Positions 21,801 through 31,321 of a DNA stretch of 64,000 nt are shown piece after piece (the stretch's first letter is position 1; every line of letters starts with the position of its first letter). The stretch spans positions 1,798,001 to 1,862,000 of the forward strand of contig JAUEDM010000008.1 of assembly GCA_033439685.1 (NCBI GenBank). The letters are read 5' to 3'. Both the position numbers and the translations under genes were made by a program. The stretch is from Apodospora peruviana (taxonomy: Eukaryota > Ascomycota > Sordariomycetes > Sordariales > Lasiosphaeriaceae). The notes below the pieces were generated by a model. The model saw only the letters and a list, made by a program, of their open reading frames with translations, was not told where the DNA came from and searched no databases.

Positions 21801-24800
21801 CTGAGTTCTTCATAGAGTGTTTAAAGCCACACCCATCAAGCAGGTCGGGCCAGTCTGGAGGAGTCATCATGGAGTAATCGTGTTCTTGGCCCGCAAATAG
21901 ACACAGCCGATCCTTGAGCGGACGTCCACAAACGTGAATGAATATAAGAAAGCCGCCAGGACGCATCACGGCTCGGATCTTGCGTAGCACATGCTGTATT
22001 GTCTGATGCTCGACATCCGATGTTGTGAGCAAAACCAAATCGTACAGCTCATCTGGCGCTTCCTCTTGCTCCAGGCCAAAACCTTCGCACACGACCTTCT
22101 TGCGCCGTTGAGGAGTAAGGATGTGAGTCTCCAAATTCTTCTCGGTCTCAACTCCAATTCGGTAAGTCGTGAAGGAGTCGCCGAGGCCGGTGAGCACATG
22201 TTCCGTAAGGCCCAGCTCAGGAGCAGTGAGCCCCAGAACGTTTATCTGGGGATATTTGTGGGCGATCTGCTTGACTACACGGGAGATGTGTTCCTGGAAC
22301 CGAACAAGATGATGAGTCTCCTCAATGACGGTAGGCAACATACCCTTGACGACATCTGGCAAGTTCCTACCAAGCCGACGAAGAAAGTCGAGGGTATAGA
22401 AATATGGTGAAGCGGTGATGAACGCTTCCAATGTCTCCCTCGTCTCACTGGTCCACCTATCCGTGGCAAGCTGCAAGTCGTAGTCGTAGCGAGCGGGCAT
22501 ACGGATGCGCCGGGAGACTTGGGCTGGTAAGGACGCTTTGCGCATAAAAAATGACGCAACCCGTTCACAGCTCTCGACAAGCATTGGGCTAGGCATTTCT
22601 TCATTCACGATCGGGATAGAATGGATCCGATCATCGGGGTCAACGTCCATGACTGTAGTGAGATACAGCTCGTGATCATCTTCAGGCTTGGTAGTAGTAA
22701 AGGCTGCCACCTTCAGGCCTTCCACCATGATCTCCATGTTATCCTCGCTGCCAAAGATGTTAATGTCAGCCGTAAACGAAGCCGCGGCTTGGGGAGAAGT
22801 CGGGCTCGCATCAGTTAAGTATGCGTCGACTGCAAGCATGTCTCCATGGTTGTCGATGTCGCAGGTTGCTGTGTTGAATCGAACACGGTCAATAGTCTTG
22901 GGGAGGAACGAGGTCCACAAAGACCTATCGCCTGGAGATGACACGGTAAGAAACGCTGTCTGGAGACAACTGTCTAGCGTACCCGGGCTGATAGCCAAGC
23001 TTGTTGTGTCATCTGCGTGACGCTTCTTCACGCGTCCCGAGGCAAAGTTGCATCGCTTCCTCAAGCTCGTCAAGCCTTGGAACGCGCCTGTATATTCCAG
23101 CCCTGTCCCCTTCATCATGTCGTAAAACGCTGACGGGTCCGCATGGACGGTTTCCGCTCCTTCCTTTGGTCGTGTGGGTAAGCATTCAGGGTCTGGGTGT
23201 CCGAGGACGATACGGAGTGTCGCACTGAAGTTCTTCTTCATCTCCATGTTGCCCTCCAATGTCGCAGAGGAGAGTATGATCGATGCCTTGATTATTGACT
23301 GTGATTGCTTTCCTACGGGAACATCCTCGACCGTCAATGAAAATAGCACTTCAACTCCCTGTGACTTGGGCTCGAGAGTGATGCCATTCAAGAACTTAAG
23401 ATCCTGGAGTTCAATCAGAGAAGCCGTACGGCCGGCGAGAACCACTCGAGCGGCATCGTAGGCCATGGCACAGTATGCTGAAGCTGGCAACAAAATTTGG
23501 CCCTGGAAGACATGGCCCTCGGCCCAAGAGAGCTTTTCATGCTTCAGGATATTTCGCCAGCGAAGCTGGAACTCGTTGTCATCCCGAGTCCGAACACCGA
23601 GAAGCTCGTGAGGCGCGTGGGTCCTGGAGTGGTACTGACGAGCTATCCGAGATTCACGATAGTATGACTGTGAGTGATCCCACGTGTACAAAGGAGGATC
23701 GTCCAGACGCGACCCAACAAGGTCTGGCTGTGAGGATTTAATGACAAACTCGCGGATTTGTTGCGATGCTGAGCCAAATTGGGACCACATCCATCCGAGG
23801 AACTCAGCAAACGCGACACGATCGTCTGCATTCCTGTCGAGAAGACCGGAATATGGGATTGTGTTACCGCCGTTTCGCAGGACTTGTGTCACAGGACTCT
23901 TGAGGGTCGGATGGGGTCCAACCTCGATGGCGCAGTCGAGAGACGGGAATTCCGTCAAGACACTCACAACAGCTTCGTGAAAGAGCACAGGGTTGACCAT
24001 GTTATCTCCCCAGTATGTTAAGGCGAGTTCATTTTGCCGTGGCTCTCCGTGTCCGTAGACACTAGATATCCAGGCCGTGCCATTGCCCTCTGTTGTTGGG
24101 GTAAGGTTGCTGTGCTCCAGTGCTTCCACGTATTTGCTGGCGGGAAGTTCCATGTGTGGGGAGTGATAGGCCGTATCAACCGTCAAGACTCGGGCAAACT
24201 TCGCCTGCTGAAGCAGATCCTGGTGGACTTGTTTCACAATATCGATGTCGCCGGAGAGAGTGACGAGGGTCGGTGAATTGCTGGCCGCGACACAGATACC
24301 TCGGCTGTATTCCTTCTTGGCACACAACTTGGCAGCTTCTTCCATGGATATACCAGCGGCAAGCATACCACCCGGCACGCCTCTATCACCCTGGGCAAGA
24401 TGTGCGAACTTACCACGGTAGTAAGAGACCAGAATGGCGTCGCGGGCAGAGAGTCTTCCTGCCGCATACGCAGCAGCAATCTCGCCAGATGAATGGCCGA
24501 TGACGACATGGAAAGTAACACCTATGCTGCGGAGAAGATCGACCAGGGCCACTTGCACTGCAGTACAGAGTGGCTGGGCAACAGCCGCCGTGCCGACTCT
24601 TGACATCCCCTTTTCGGCCATGATTTCTAACTCCAAGGACCAAGCCGGGGGGTCCGGACAGCTTCGGAGGACACCGTCAAGGAAGCGAATCGACTTGGCG
24701 TAGACCGGATTGGATTTGAGCAGGCCACGAGACATTGTTGCCCACTGAGCACCTTGGCCAGTGAAGACGCCGAGTATCTTGGGGTGCTCGTCATCGGGTC

Positions 24801-26472
24801 GAACGCGTTTGATGGAAGCTGTGGACTTGCGAATCTTGTCGGTCAAGGATTCGAGGTTTTTGATGAGCTCTGCAGGCGTGTTTCCGGTCACCGAGGCTCG
24901 AAACGGGAAAGCTGTGCGCCGAGCATAAAGGTGCCAAGCGACGTCCTCGATGTGCATCTTAAGGGGGTCGGCAGCGAGATAGTCACGGTATGCTTGAGCA
25001 ATTGAAGCCAGTGATGCGCTAGAGTTTGCGGACAGCACCAGCGGGAGGCGAATCTCATCCATATCGGCAGAAGAGTTGACTGCCAGGTTCTGAGGTAAGG
25101 TGACTTGCGATTGGAAATGCTTCGTCATAGCACTGTGGAACTTTGGAACATACTGCTCGATGATAGCATGTGCATTGGTGCCGCCAAAGCCAAACGAATT
25201 GACACTCGCTCGTCTGGGCTGGCCAGCGTCAACCTTGGGCCATGGTCGAGAGTGTGTAGGAACCACGAGATTGGCGGTATACTTCTTGACTTCATCACTG
25301 AGCTGTTTGAGATGCAGGTTAGGCGCGACTGATGCGTGGTTGATGGCTTGCACGACCTTTAGCACTCCTGCTAGTCCAGCCGCACCCTCAGTGTGGCCAA
25401 TCACAGTCTTGACAGATCCGACCAGCAGCTTAGACGAGTCGGATGTTCCGGAAAAGAAGGCATTCTCGATCGCCCTCGCCTCATTGGGATCGCCTGCGCT
25501 GGTACCCGTTCCGTGGGCTTCGAAGAACTGACATCGATCCTGCGGGGACTTGGGATCCAGGCCTGCCCGGCGATAAGTGTCTTGAATTAGGGTCGACTGA
25601 GCAACCCAGTTCGGCATTGTGATTCCTTTGGTGCGGCCGTCGGAATTGACTCCAGTCTCGCGAATGACTGCCTCAATCCGATCACCGTCGGCGATAGCTT
25701 GGCTCAGGGATTTGATGAAGATGGCGGCAATGCCCTCGCCGCGGGCATAACCATCAGCCTTGGAGTCCCACATGCGACAGTGGCCATTGGGGCTCAGCAT
25801 ATGCAAGCTGGACTCGACGATGAACTGCTCTGGCGTCAAAATCAAGTTGGCGCCGGTAACGCATGCCATCTCAGATCTGCCAGACCGAAGGTTGCTGATA
25901 GCTTCATCGAGAGCAACCAGACTTGAGGAACAAGCGGTGTCGATGGTCATGGATGGACCATGAAAGTTGAAGAAGTAAGAGACGCGGTTGGCAAGAATCG
26001 CGCGAGCATTACCGGTGGCGTAGTACTGACTGGTGAAGATATCGTCGCGCTGTGAATGGGTATCGTAGTCGCCGGTCATCAAGCCAGCGTAAACGGCGAC
26101 ATTCCGACCTGCGTACTGCGGCAAAGTGTAGCCGGCAGACTCGAGAGCCTCATAGACAACTTCTAGCAGAAGTCGCTGCTGAGGATCGATAGCCTCGGCT
26201 TCCTTGGGGATGATATTAAAGAAGCTGTTGTCAAAGACGCGATGGTCTTGGTCGAGAAAATAGGCCTTTGGAGAGTTTGTGGTGCCATGGTACTCGCCAT
26301 CGGGGTGGTAGAAGCCCTTGATGTTGAAGCGCTCGGCAGGAATCTCCCGAGAGTGGTCGGTAGGGTTAGCAACGAGCTTCCACAGCTTCGAAGGACTGGT
26401 TGCGCCGCCAGCAAACCGACAGGCGCTTCCCACGATGGCGACAGGCTCAGAAGTTGGCATGTTCCCGGCCAT
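18823..26472 (-). CDS. Highly reducing iterative type I polyketide synthase (KS-AT-DH-MT0-ER0-KR-ACP)
   Basis: 2,549 residues in one uninterrupted exon. KS spans about 9-435 with Cys181 in DTACSSS, His320 in EAHGTGT and His360 in the GHTEG segment. AT spans about 565-880 with Ser661 in GHSSGE. DH spans about 955-1260 with His987 in HVFQGQILLP and Asp1167. A C-methyltransferase-sized region spans about 1290-1570, but its SAM motif I is replaced by VLGLTAPELGL (1412-1422), so methylation is doubtful. Residues about 1825-2085 sit where an ER would be and show no NADPH motif, so ER looks absent. KR spans about 2090-2300 with GLTRDLGQ and Ser/Tyr2237/Asn2241 in SNYAAAN. ACP has Ser2409 in GVDSL. 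No thioesterase, condensation or reductive release domain follows; a 100-residue tail ends the protein. It should make an unsaturated chain unless a trans-ER and a release enzyme are supplied from elsewhere. Confidence 0.97.
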   Translation of the reverse strand: MAGNMPTSEPVAIVGSACRFAGGATSPSKLWKLVANPTDHSREIPAERFNIKGFYHPDGEYHGTTNSPKAYFLDQDHRVFDNSFFNIIPKEAEAIDPQQRLLLEVVYEALESAGYTLPQYAGRNVAVYAGLMTGDYDTHSQRDDIFTSQYYATGNARAILANRVSYFFNFHGPSMTIDTACSSSLVALDEAISNLRSGRSEMACVTGANLILTPEQFIVESSLHMLSPNGHCRMWDSKADGYARGEGIAAIFIKSLSQAIADGDRIEAVIRETGVNSDGRTKGITMPNWVAQSTLIQDTYRRAGLDPKSPQDRCQFFEAHGTGTSAGDPNEARAIENAFFSGTSDSSKLLVGSVKTVIGHTEGAAGLAGVLKVVQAINHASVAPNLHLKQLSDEVKKYTANLVVPTHSRPWPKVDAGQPRRASVNSFGFGGTNAHAIIEQYVPKFHSAMTKHFQSQVTLPQNLAVNSSADMDEIRLPLVLSANSSASLASIAQAYRDYLAADPLKMHIEDVAWHLYARRTAFPFRASVTGNTPAELIKNLESLTDKIRKSTASIKRVRPDDEHPKILGVFTGQGAQWATMSRGLLKSNPVYAKSIRFLDGVLRSCPDPPAWSLELEIMAEKGMSRVGTAAVAQPLCTAVQVALVDLLRSIGVTFHVVIGHSSGEIAAAYAAGRLSARDAILVSYYRGKFAHLAQGDRGVPGGMLAAGISMEEAAKLCAKKEYSRGICVAASNSPTLVTLSGDIDIVKQVHQDLLQQAKFARVLTVDTAYHSPHMELPASKYVEALEHSNLTPTTEGNGTAWISSVYGHGEPRQNELALTYWGDNMVNPVLFHEAVVSVLTEFPSLDCAIEVGPHPTLKSPVTQVLRNGGNTIPYSGLLDRNADDRVAFAEFLGWMWSQFGSASQQIREFVIKSSQPDLVGSRLDDPPLYTWDHSQSYYRESRIARQYHSRTHAPHELLGVRTRDDNEFQLRWRNILKHEKLSWAEGHVFQGQILLPASAYCAMAYDAARVVLAGRTASLIELQDLKFLNGITLEPKSQGVEVLFSLTVEDVPVGKQSQSIIKASIILSSATLEGNMEMKKNFSATLRIVLGHPDPECLPTRPKEGAETVHADPSAFYDMMKGTGLEYTGAFQGLTSLRKRCNFASGRVKKRHADDTTSLAISPGTLDSCLQTAFLTVSSPGDRSLWTSFLPKTIDRVRFNTATCDIDNHGDMLAVDAYLTDASPTSPQAAASFTADINIFGSEDNMEIMVEGLKVAAFTTTKPEDDHELYLTTVMDVDPDDRIHSIPIVNEEMPSPMLVESCERVASFFMRKASLPAQVSRRIRMPARYDYDLQLATDRWTSETRETLEAFITASPYFYTLDFLRRLGRNLPDVVKGMLPTVIEETHHLVRFQEHISRVVKQIAHKYPQINVLGLTAPELGLTEHVLTGLGDSFTTYRIGVETEKNLETHILTPQRRKKVVCEGFGLEQEEAPDELYDLVLLTTSDVEHQTIQHVLRKIRAVMRPGGFLIFIHVCGRPLKDRLCLFAGQEHDYSMMTPPDWPDLLDGCGFKHSMKNSEQYFPSGYSMSVRQAESEEKQVLRKPFSRGASHLTDRLLIVGGKELWTSLISTGISQALASGCDDITTVETFDHINPADASSYSAVILLNDIDEPILATMTPARMDTFRALLRPEMTILWVTQNSRVYNPDCAASMGFARTIVAETPGLCLQMLDLDTIDTQPAVDTVAESFARLTMRQLVDSRQHDAPLWVHENEIYIEGGCRLIPRCVPWKEGNDRANAPRRVVSNPVNTVENLVKIVSTQAGDGTTQRETKIDKIDLQSKAPLGQPTIRVDYSTVHAINLGGKVSAYVCVGRDTQTDKGQVALSMSNASYIATPPTCVSSVTLEHLHSSVFVALLIRYLSAFTIAHTAEEKLILLIEPDKMFEECVKDVLVKYGLDFRICATDAKRCSLIPGMVFVHPNSSTREIKALYPEGGACVVDMLPERSEISRVLAASVPKNCRYSSGSALSTPEGLGDYTDSDFLETVWQEAVSLAMSKLKGWQSDVGPGLTTIPDLLWIRAPTHLFQILDWRADRSVPHIVKYVDQEKMLDPNKTYVLVGLTRDLGQSLCTLLVEHGARNLALVSRNPPKNRLKWQENLLSQGIKVWVESLDVLKLDQILAFKARLAAAQTPVGGVINGAMVLEDRVFSVMSTETLHRVMNPKTIGSRNLDIAFDATDMDFFIMTSSFAAIGGHAGQSNYAAANMYMNGLAASRRRRGLPGSAINIGVIYGLGFLHREKTSLYEGLEREGYPPISERDLHHMFLEAITVGKAGQDQTIDIVTGLSRFSAQHPTLPWHHDPRFSHFTRSQEELSVTDGKPAEDLQGLLRAADTRQALLELLIPAFAKQLEQLVHLPTGSVTGENSFSELGVDSLVAVDIRSWVYKNMGQDVAVMKILAAPSISKMCHDIADLIMDGRQAAPAEVAENTAAADIKKMVTPSFANAREYFNTAASTSPTSLRPRPVRMDTFTPAATPAVLSPKSSLHDQTDGVVTPSSTVIPLVNGHASTLPALN

Positions 26473-29400
26473 GTTGGGTGCGTAACAAACCCAAAGGGGC
26501 TCAGCTGCAAGAGGAGAATTGCTGAAAATGTAACAAAGGCGAAAAAATTGCAGGGTAACAGGTAAGATATAGAGAAAGTGGCGAGAATGTTACTTCTTTC
26601 AGAACTAGTTCTAGGTAGAGTGTACAGCGCAATGGCGCTGTAGATGAGAAGGCGCGGAAAGTTGCTGCCAGGTATAAGTTGTGTCGGTCTGAGTACTTGG
26701 ATGGACGCCAGCGAGAGCTTCCAAGTTGAGTGGTGTTCGATGACTTGAAGACGCCAAACAGTTGGATTCATCAAGAGGAGCAGTCGCGAGTCGACCTTAT
26801 GGCGAGTGGGGGAGGACAGGTCGATTACTGTTGGAAAGGGTGGACAGAAAGATCAATGTGCTCGGGGCAATCCACCTCGTGGTGCATGGTACTAGTGACT
26901 TTCTGTGGAGCGAGTTCGCATAAAGAAAGCGCCTGGACAAGGCGAGGACCAGATGGCATGGAAAGAAATGAACAAGAGGGTTGTCTTTGGAGTCATCGAA
27001 TTATGGATGTACTTCGGACGGTAAGGCTCGGGTCGGTTCCGAAGCGATGGATCCCAACCTGCTCTCCCGACATCTGACAAAGATGGTAAGAGCGGTCTGG
27101 AAGCGTTGAACCCCACCAGGAACCAGTTTCTCGGAGCCGTGAGGCTTCAAACGGAAGGAACACATGTCGTCCCTTCTATAAATCCCGCCAGAGGCTGGAG
27201 TGCTGTCATCGGCTTCAAGCGGCCATGACCAATGAGGGCCCGATCCTAGAACATGTAATATGAAGGGCAAGATTGGTGAATAATCAGACTCGCTGATTCC
27301 ACCACGAGTGGTCGGCCAGGAAAGAGAGCCTGTCCGTGACCTGGCATCAAGAAGTCATGATCCTTGCAGTAGTCGTGGGCAAGCCCAGCAGTCAAGCATG
27401 TCCGCCGATAGATTGCGGCATTTTGACTTGTCCAAAGCCATCCTCCCAGCAGTAATATCACGCCTCGGGGCCATATAGATAAGGTATCTGTCTGTCTAGA
27501 GCTGGGAAGTGTCGGAGCTCCTTGTAGTCAAACCACCAATAATAAACAAAGATTACGAGTCTTGTCACTTGCCTCGAGAAAGTTTCGAGTGCATTGCCCT
27601 CAATTCAGGCTTTGTTCCCGGCTCGGCTCTGTCGGCTCGGCTTTGCCGGCTGCTGAATATAATCTCTGTTGAAAACGGTCATCTTCAAAACACAACTTCC
27701 CAAACCTCAAAGGGAAACGGGAGAGCGGGAGTACAACGGTGGCAAAGGAGCTGTGTAGAACAAAGGAGACGTAAATGACCATGTCCCAGTCCGGTAAATC
27801 TCCCGAATCGTCGTCGGGTCTTTTACCAACCTGGAGTATAAATACCTGGTACCTTAAGTTAGCTACTTGGGATCTAACTAAATCATTTGGCATACTTCAT
27901 AACAACCTACTCAATATCAGGTTGCACAGTATTCCTTCAAGCCTCTACCTTAGTACCTAGGTAGTCTCCAAGCCACACGATGAGTGCCGCATATCCTATC
28001 CAATCGTAGACGATATAGACTTTAGTTAGCGGCCGCTGGAGATAGACCGCCAGCCAGGTGATGTAGGTTGGCCCTATCGGCATAATCATGTTGCTACTGA
28101 TCTAACTACGTATACGCGTTCCTAACTCCCCGTTCAACGCAAGCCACACGCAGATGTCCATCGCCAACGACACCACCCATATTAAAATGCTCATGATATT
28201 TTGTTGCTATAACCTATAGGACAGTCGTCTCCTTTTTCGGAACAGCCACGAATTCCTCCCAACATAACACTCTTGCCAACCCCGCCCACCAATGCCCCTT
28301 TTGCATGCATCACCAACTGCCGTTGGAAATTTGATTTAAACTATTTGATGCCTCTGCTATGGTGGCTGCACTGCTATCGTGACTGCATCGGCATTGTGGT
28401 GATGCAATCCCGTGGAGATTGTGGTGTTGCACAGTTGACTGGCCTCGAAAAATGTGGTATTTTATCATATGAGAAAATGGTTGTGGCGAGATACCATGCC
28501 CGAACTCCGAAGATTGGACCAGAGAGTCGGATATCGTGTACTGGACTCGTCAGAGCATCGGTCCGAGAGATTGGGACTCTTGTAGCTAGAATGGAACTGC
28601 AGTTGGCAGATGAATTGTCGTACAACATATAGATAGCATCTGTGCAGCTGCAGGCAGCCCAGAGCTCCCAATGATTTGTTCTAGAACGCCCTCCTTGGGT
28701 ACCATACATGATGCGAAAAGTTCCTTGATCCATCAGTAGAGCATCATATCTGTGGATATGCCCAAGCCACGTACGATGTATGCCGAGATTGCAACAACTC
28801 AAGCAGCTCAACCAGCTCAACCAGTATTGCTTCGTGTTATTATCGATCTGCATTCATGTCTGGTATCTCTCTGGCTATATACAGCCCACAGCTCCAGATC
28901 GGCAGATCCTTAACATATCATCACAAGCGCTCCACCTCCCCTCGACACCAGCCACCTCGTCCACTCAAATTATATGTCAGTATTAGTAGATACAAAAAAA
29001 GAAGTGTTACATGTGACCCGGGCGCAGTGACGTGCCCTGCTCGCTTATTGCATACCACGAGTAGATTAGGAAGGGAAATACCCGTTGCTGTCAAGCCGGA
29101 AAAGTCGAAAGAAAAAAGTCTGACATGTCAGAGTCGTGTATGTGCACAAAACACCAGCCAGCCATGGCCGGAGTGATATCTCTGTAAAAGTAAAGCAAAG
29201 ACAAAAAAAAGAGTCCCAACTTATTCCACTCCCCTTAAGCCACCGGTCCTCCTGGTCGTACCCCTTTTATATAAACCCGCCCAGTCCGCCAGACCCGGCT
29301 GATGAAGGGTCACGAAAATGCATGATGCCATCCATCAGACCCGGGGAACTGATTGACTGGGCAGCCAGAGCACCGCCGTTACCGAAGTAGTAAGACAAGG

Positions 29401-29517
29401 AGGAAACCAAGGACCAAATAAACAAGACAAATAGTTATGTATATAAAAATAGAATTACGTATATCAATGCGTGGATTCCGTTATAAATGAGTGTGTATTG
29501 TGTTTTGCGCGAACTGA
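26473..29517. other. Gene-poor spacer upstream of the PKS
   Basis: About 3 kb with no convincing gene. The first several hundred bases are the presumed PKS promoter. Short overlapping frames on both strands (for example 26730-27077 and 28273-28632) have no domain or splice logic. I saw no transposon ends or RNA genes. The spacer is a natural candidate for one edge of the biosynthetic cluster. Confidence 0.5.
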
Positions 29518-31321
29518 TCATGACCAATCCTTAGGTCTTTGCCAATTCGACGGCTTTGCAGGCTGGAGAGGCGACATTGGCTGGAAGCGCGATCCCGCCT
29601 TCCCAGACCCCACGTTGTACCCATGCGAGGTCGCAGGCGGCGACGAGGTGCTGTTGGCCGTCGAAGGAGGGACGGGCCACGAGATCATTGAGGGAGAGAA
29701 CACCCCGCTGCTGGCGATGCTGACCCCGCCCACCGAGTCCTCGCTGGAGCGGGGGCTGTGCCTCACGGCCGGAGGAGAACGGGGATAGGTGGTAGATAAG
29801 GGAGACACCTGGTATTCGCTGGTCGGGCTGGGCGATCTGCTGTTGGCAAGGTGGAGGTCCAGCACGGGAGGGCCGTCGTCACCGCGGCGGAGGGAGCGTC
29901 GTGCAGCGGTCGGGTTCGGGTGTGTCACAGGGCTGGGAAGCATGCTTCCGTAGTTGAGGTCGCTGATTGGTCGCTGCTTCTCGTCGTAGCTCTCCTCGCC
30001 CCGGCAGCCAAACAGAAGACTGCTGCCTATGGAACTCCGCTTTCTCTCCAGCTGGGTGTAGGGAGAGATCTTGAACGGGGTGAATTTGGCGAGGAAGATC
30101 TGAACACGGCGCGTGCGACGGTACTTGTAAAGGAGGGCGAGCAGAATTAGAAGAACGACGAGGATGGCTGGGGAAGCAAGGTTAGTTTTAGTCCCTTATG
30201 TGATAGTAAGCAGACGAGAAATGGGGTGCCTCACACATCACAGCGCCTACTATCCCTGGCACAGGGCTGGGGCTGCTGTTGTGATTGCCCGCACTACCGC
30301 CATTGATGCCGCCGTTGCCGCCTTCGGTCGAGTCGCCACCATCGCTGTTATTGGATCCACCGCCAACAAGTACTCCATTTCCTGAATGGTCACCGGTTTC
30401 CGATGAGCCGGATCCGTTGGATGTCAGGCCGGAGCCGGAGCTGGAGGAAGTGCCGGAGGAAGTGCTAGAAGAAGTGCCAGAAGAAGTGCCCGAGTCCGAT
30501 CCATCCGATGCTGGAAGAGCGGTGGGATTTGGGGTGACTCCATCTTGATAATGAGAAGGGTCTCCATCCGATGAAGTTGACCCGGTCCAGGTGGGGCTGG
30601 TCGATCCTCCACTAACGTCGTCGTTCGAATCGACAAGCAGCACATTTCCGGCGACCGCACCAGCAATCGGCGACTTTGCCCTGCCGGACCCGGTGTTACC
30701 ATCGCCTTCAACAGCAGAAGTGGCCTCTGCCCCGGTGGAAGTTGAGTCTGCGACAGGTTGCGCTGCAGGACTTCCTGCTTCACCGGAATCAGCGGATTCG
30801 GTGTTGCCAGGGTCGGCAGAGCCTGACCCGAATCCCGAACCAGCCTCAGATCCCGAGCCAGAACCGGCATTGGAGCCTGATCCTGAACCCGCGTCGGAAC
30901 CGGCGTCTGAACCTGATCCGGTCCCCGCCCCTGAGCCGGAGCCTGAACCCGATCCAGATCCGGAACCATTGTCATTGCCATTGCCATTGCCAGATCCCGG
31001 ATTAACGGCTGCTGGCTGCGTAGCGACGGGGACAGCTGCTGCCGGAGTTGTGGTGGCAGCCGGGGGGGCGACAACCACGGGGTTGGCAGTTGGAGTGCTG
31101 ACAGCCTTGGTTGTCGTCGCAGCAGAGGGCTGAGCTGGCACCGCCGGAGTCGGAGTTGGAGTTGGTGTCGGCGTTGTTGGCGTGGGCTCTGGTTCGGTAA
31201 CCTGTTCGGGACATCCCCATGTTTTTGGGAATGCCTTGCATAGCGGACTGAAGAGCTTTTCGATGAAGCCCTTGAAGTCTCTCTTCTCCACCGCTTCGGC
31301 GTGAGCCGCGGGAAGACGCAT
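29518..31321 (-). CDS. Ser/Thr/Gly-rich single-pass membrane protein
   Basis: Two exons, 30235-31321 and 29518-30167, joined by a 67-nt intron (GTGAGG donor, CCAG acceptor), give 578 residues. The N-terminal part contains EAVEKRD, a Kex2-like site, then a Pro/Thr-rich and a long Gly/Ser repeat region ([11 protein letters not shown] runs, about residues 110-175), then more Ser/Gly-rich sequence. A single transmembrane helix ([15 protein letters not shown], about residues 364-379) follows the splice junction, with a basic YRRTRR stop-transfer segment and a 200-residue Ser/Pro-rich cytoplasmic tail. The layout resembles fungal wall-sensor or glycoprotein-type membrane proteins, but no WSC or other named domain is seen. 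The ATG at 31321 gives no signal peptide, so an upstream first exon may be missing from this model. Confidence 0.72.
30811..30995 (-). repeat. Gly-Ser coding repeat
   Basis: A degenerate hexanucleotide-type repeat encodes alternating Gly and Ser/Ala/Asp inside the membrane protein at 29518-31321. On the plus strand it reads as repeated CCTGA/CCAGA-like units. It stays in frame and probably forms a flexible extracellular stalk. Confidence 0.7.
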
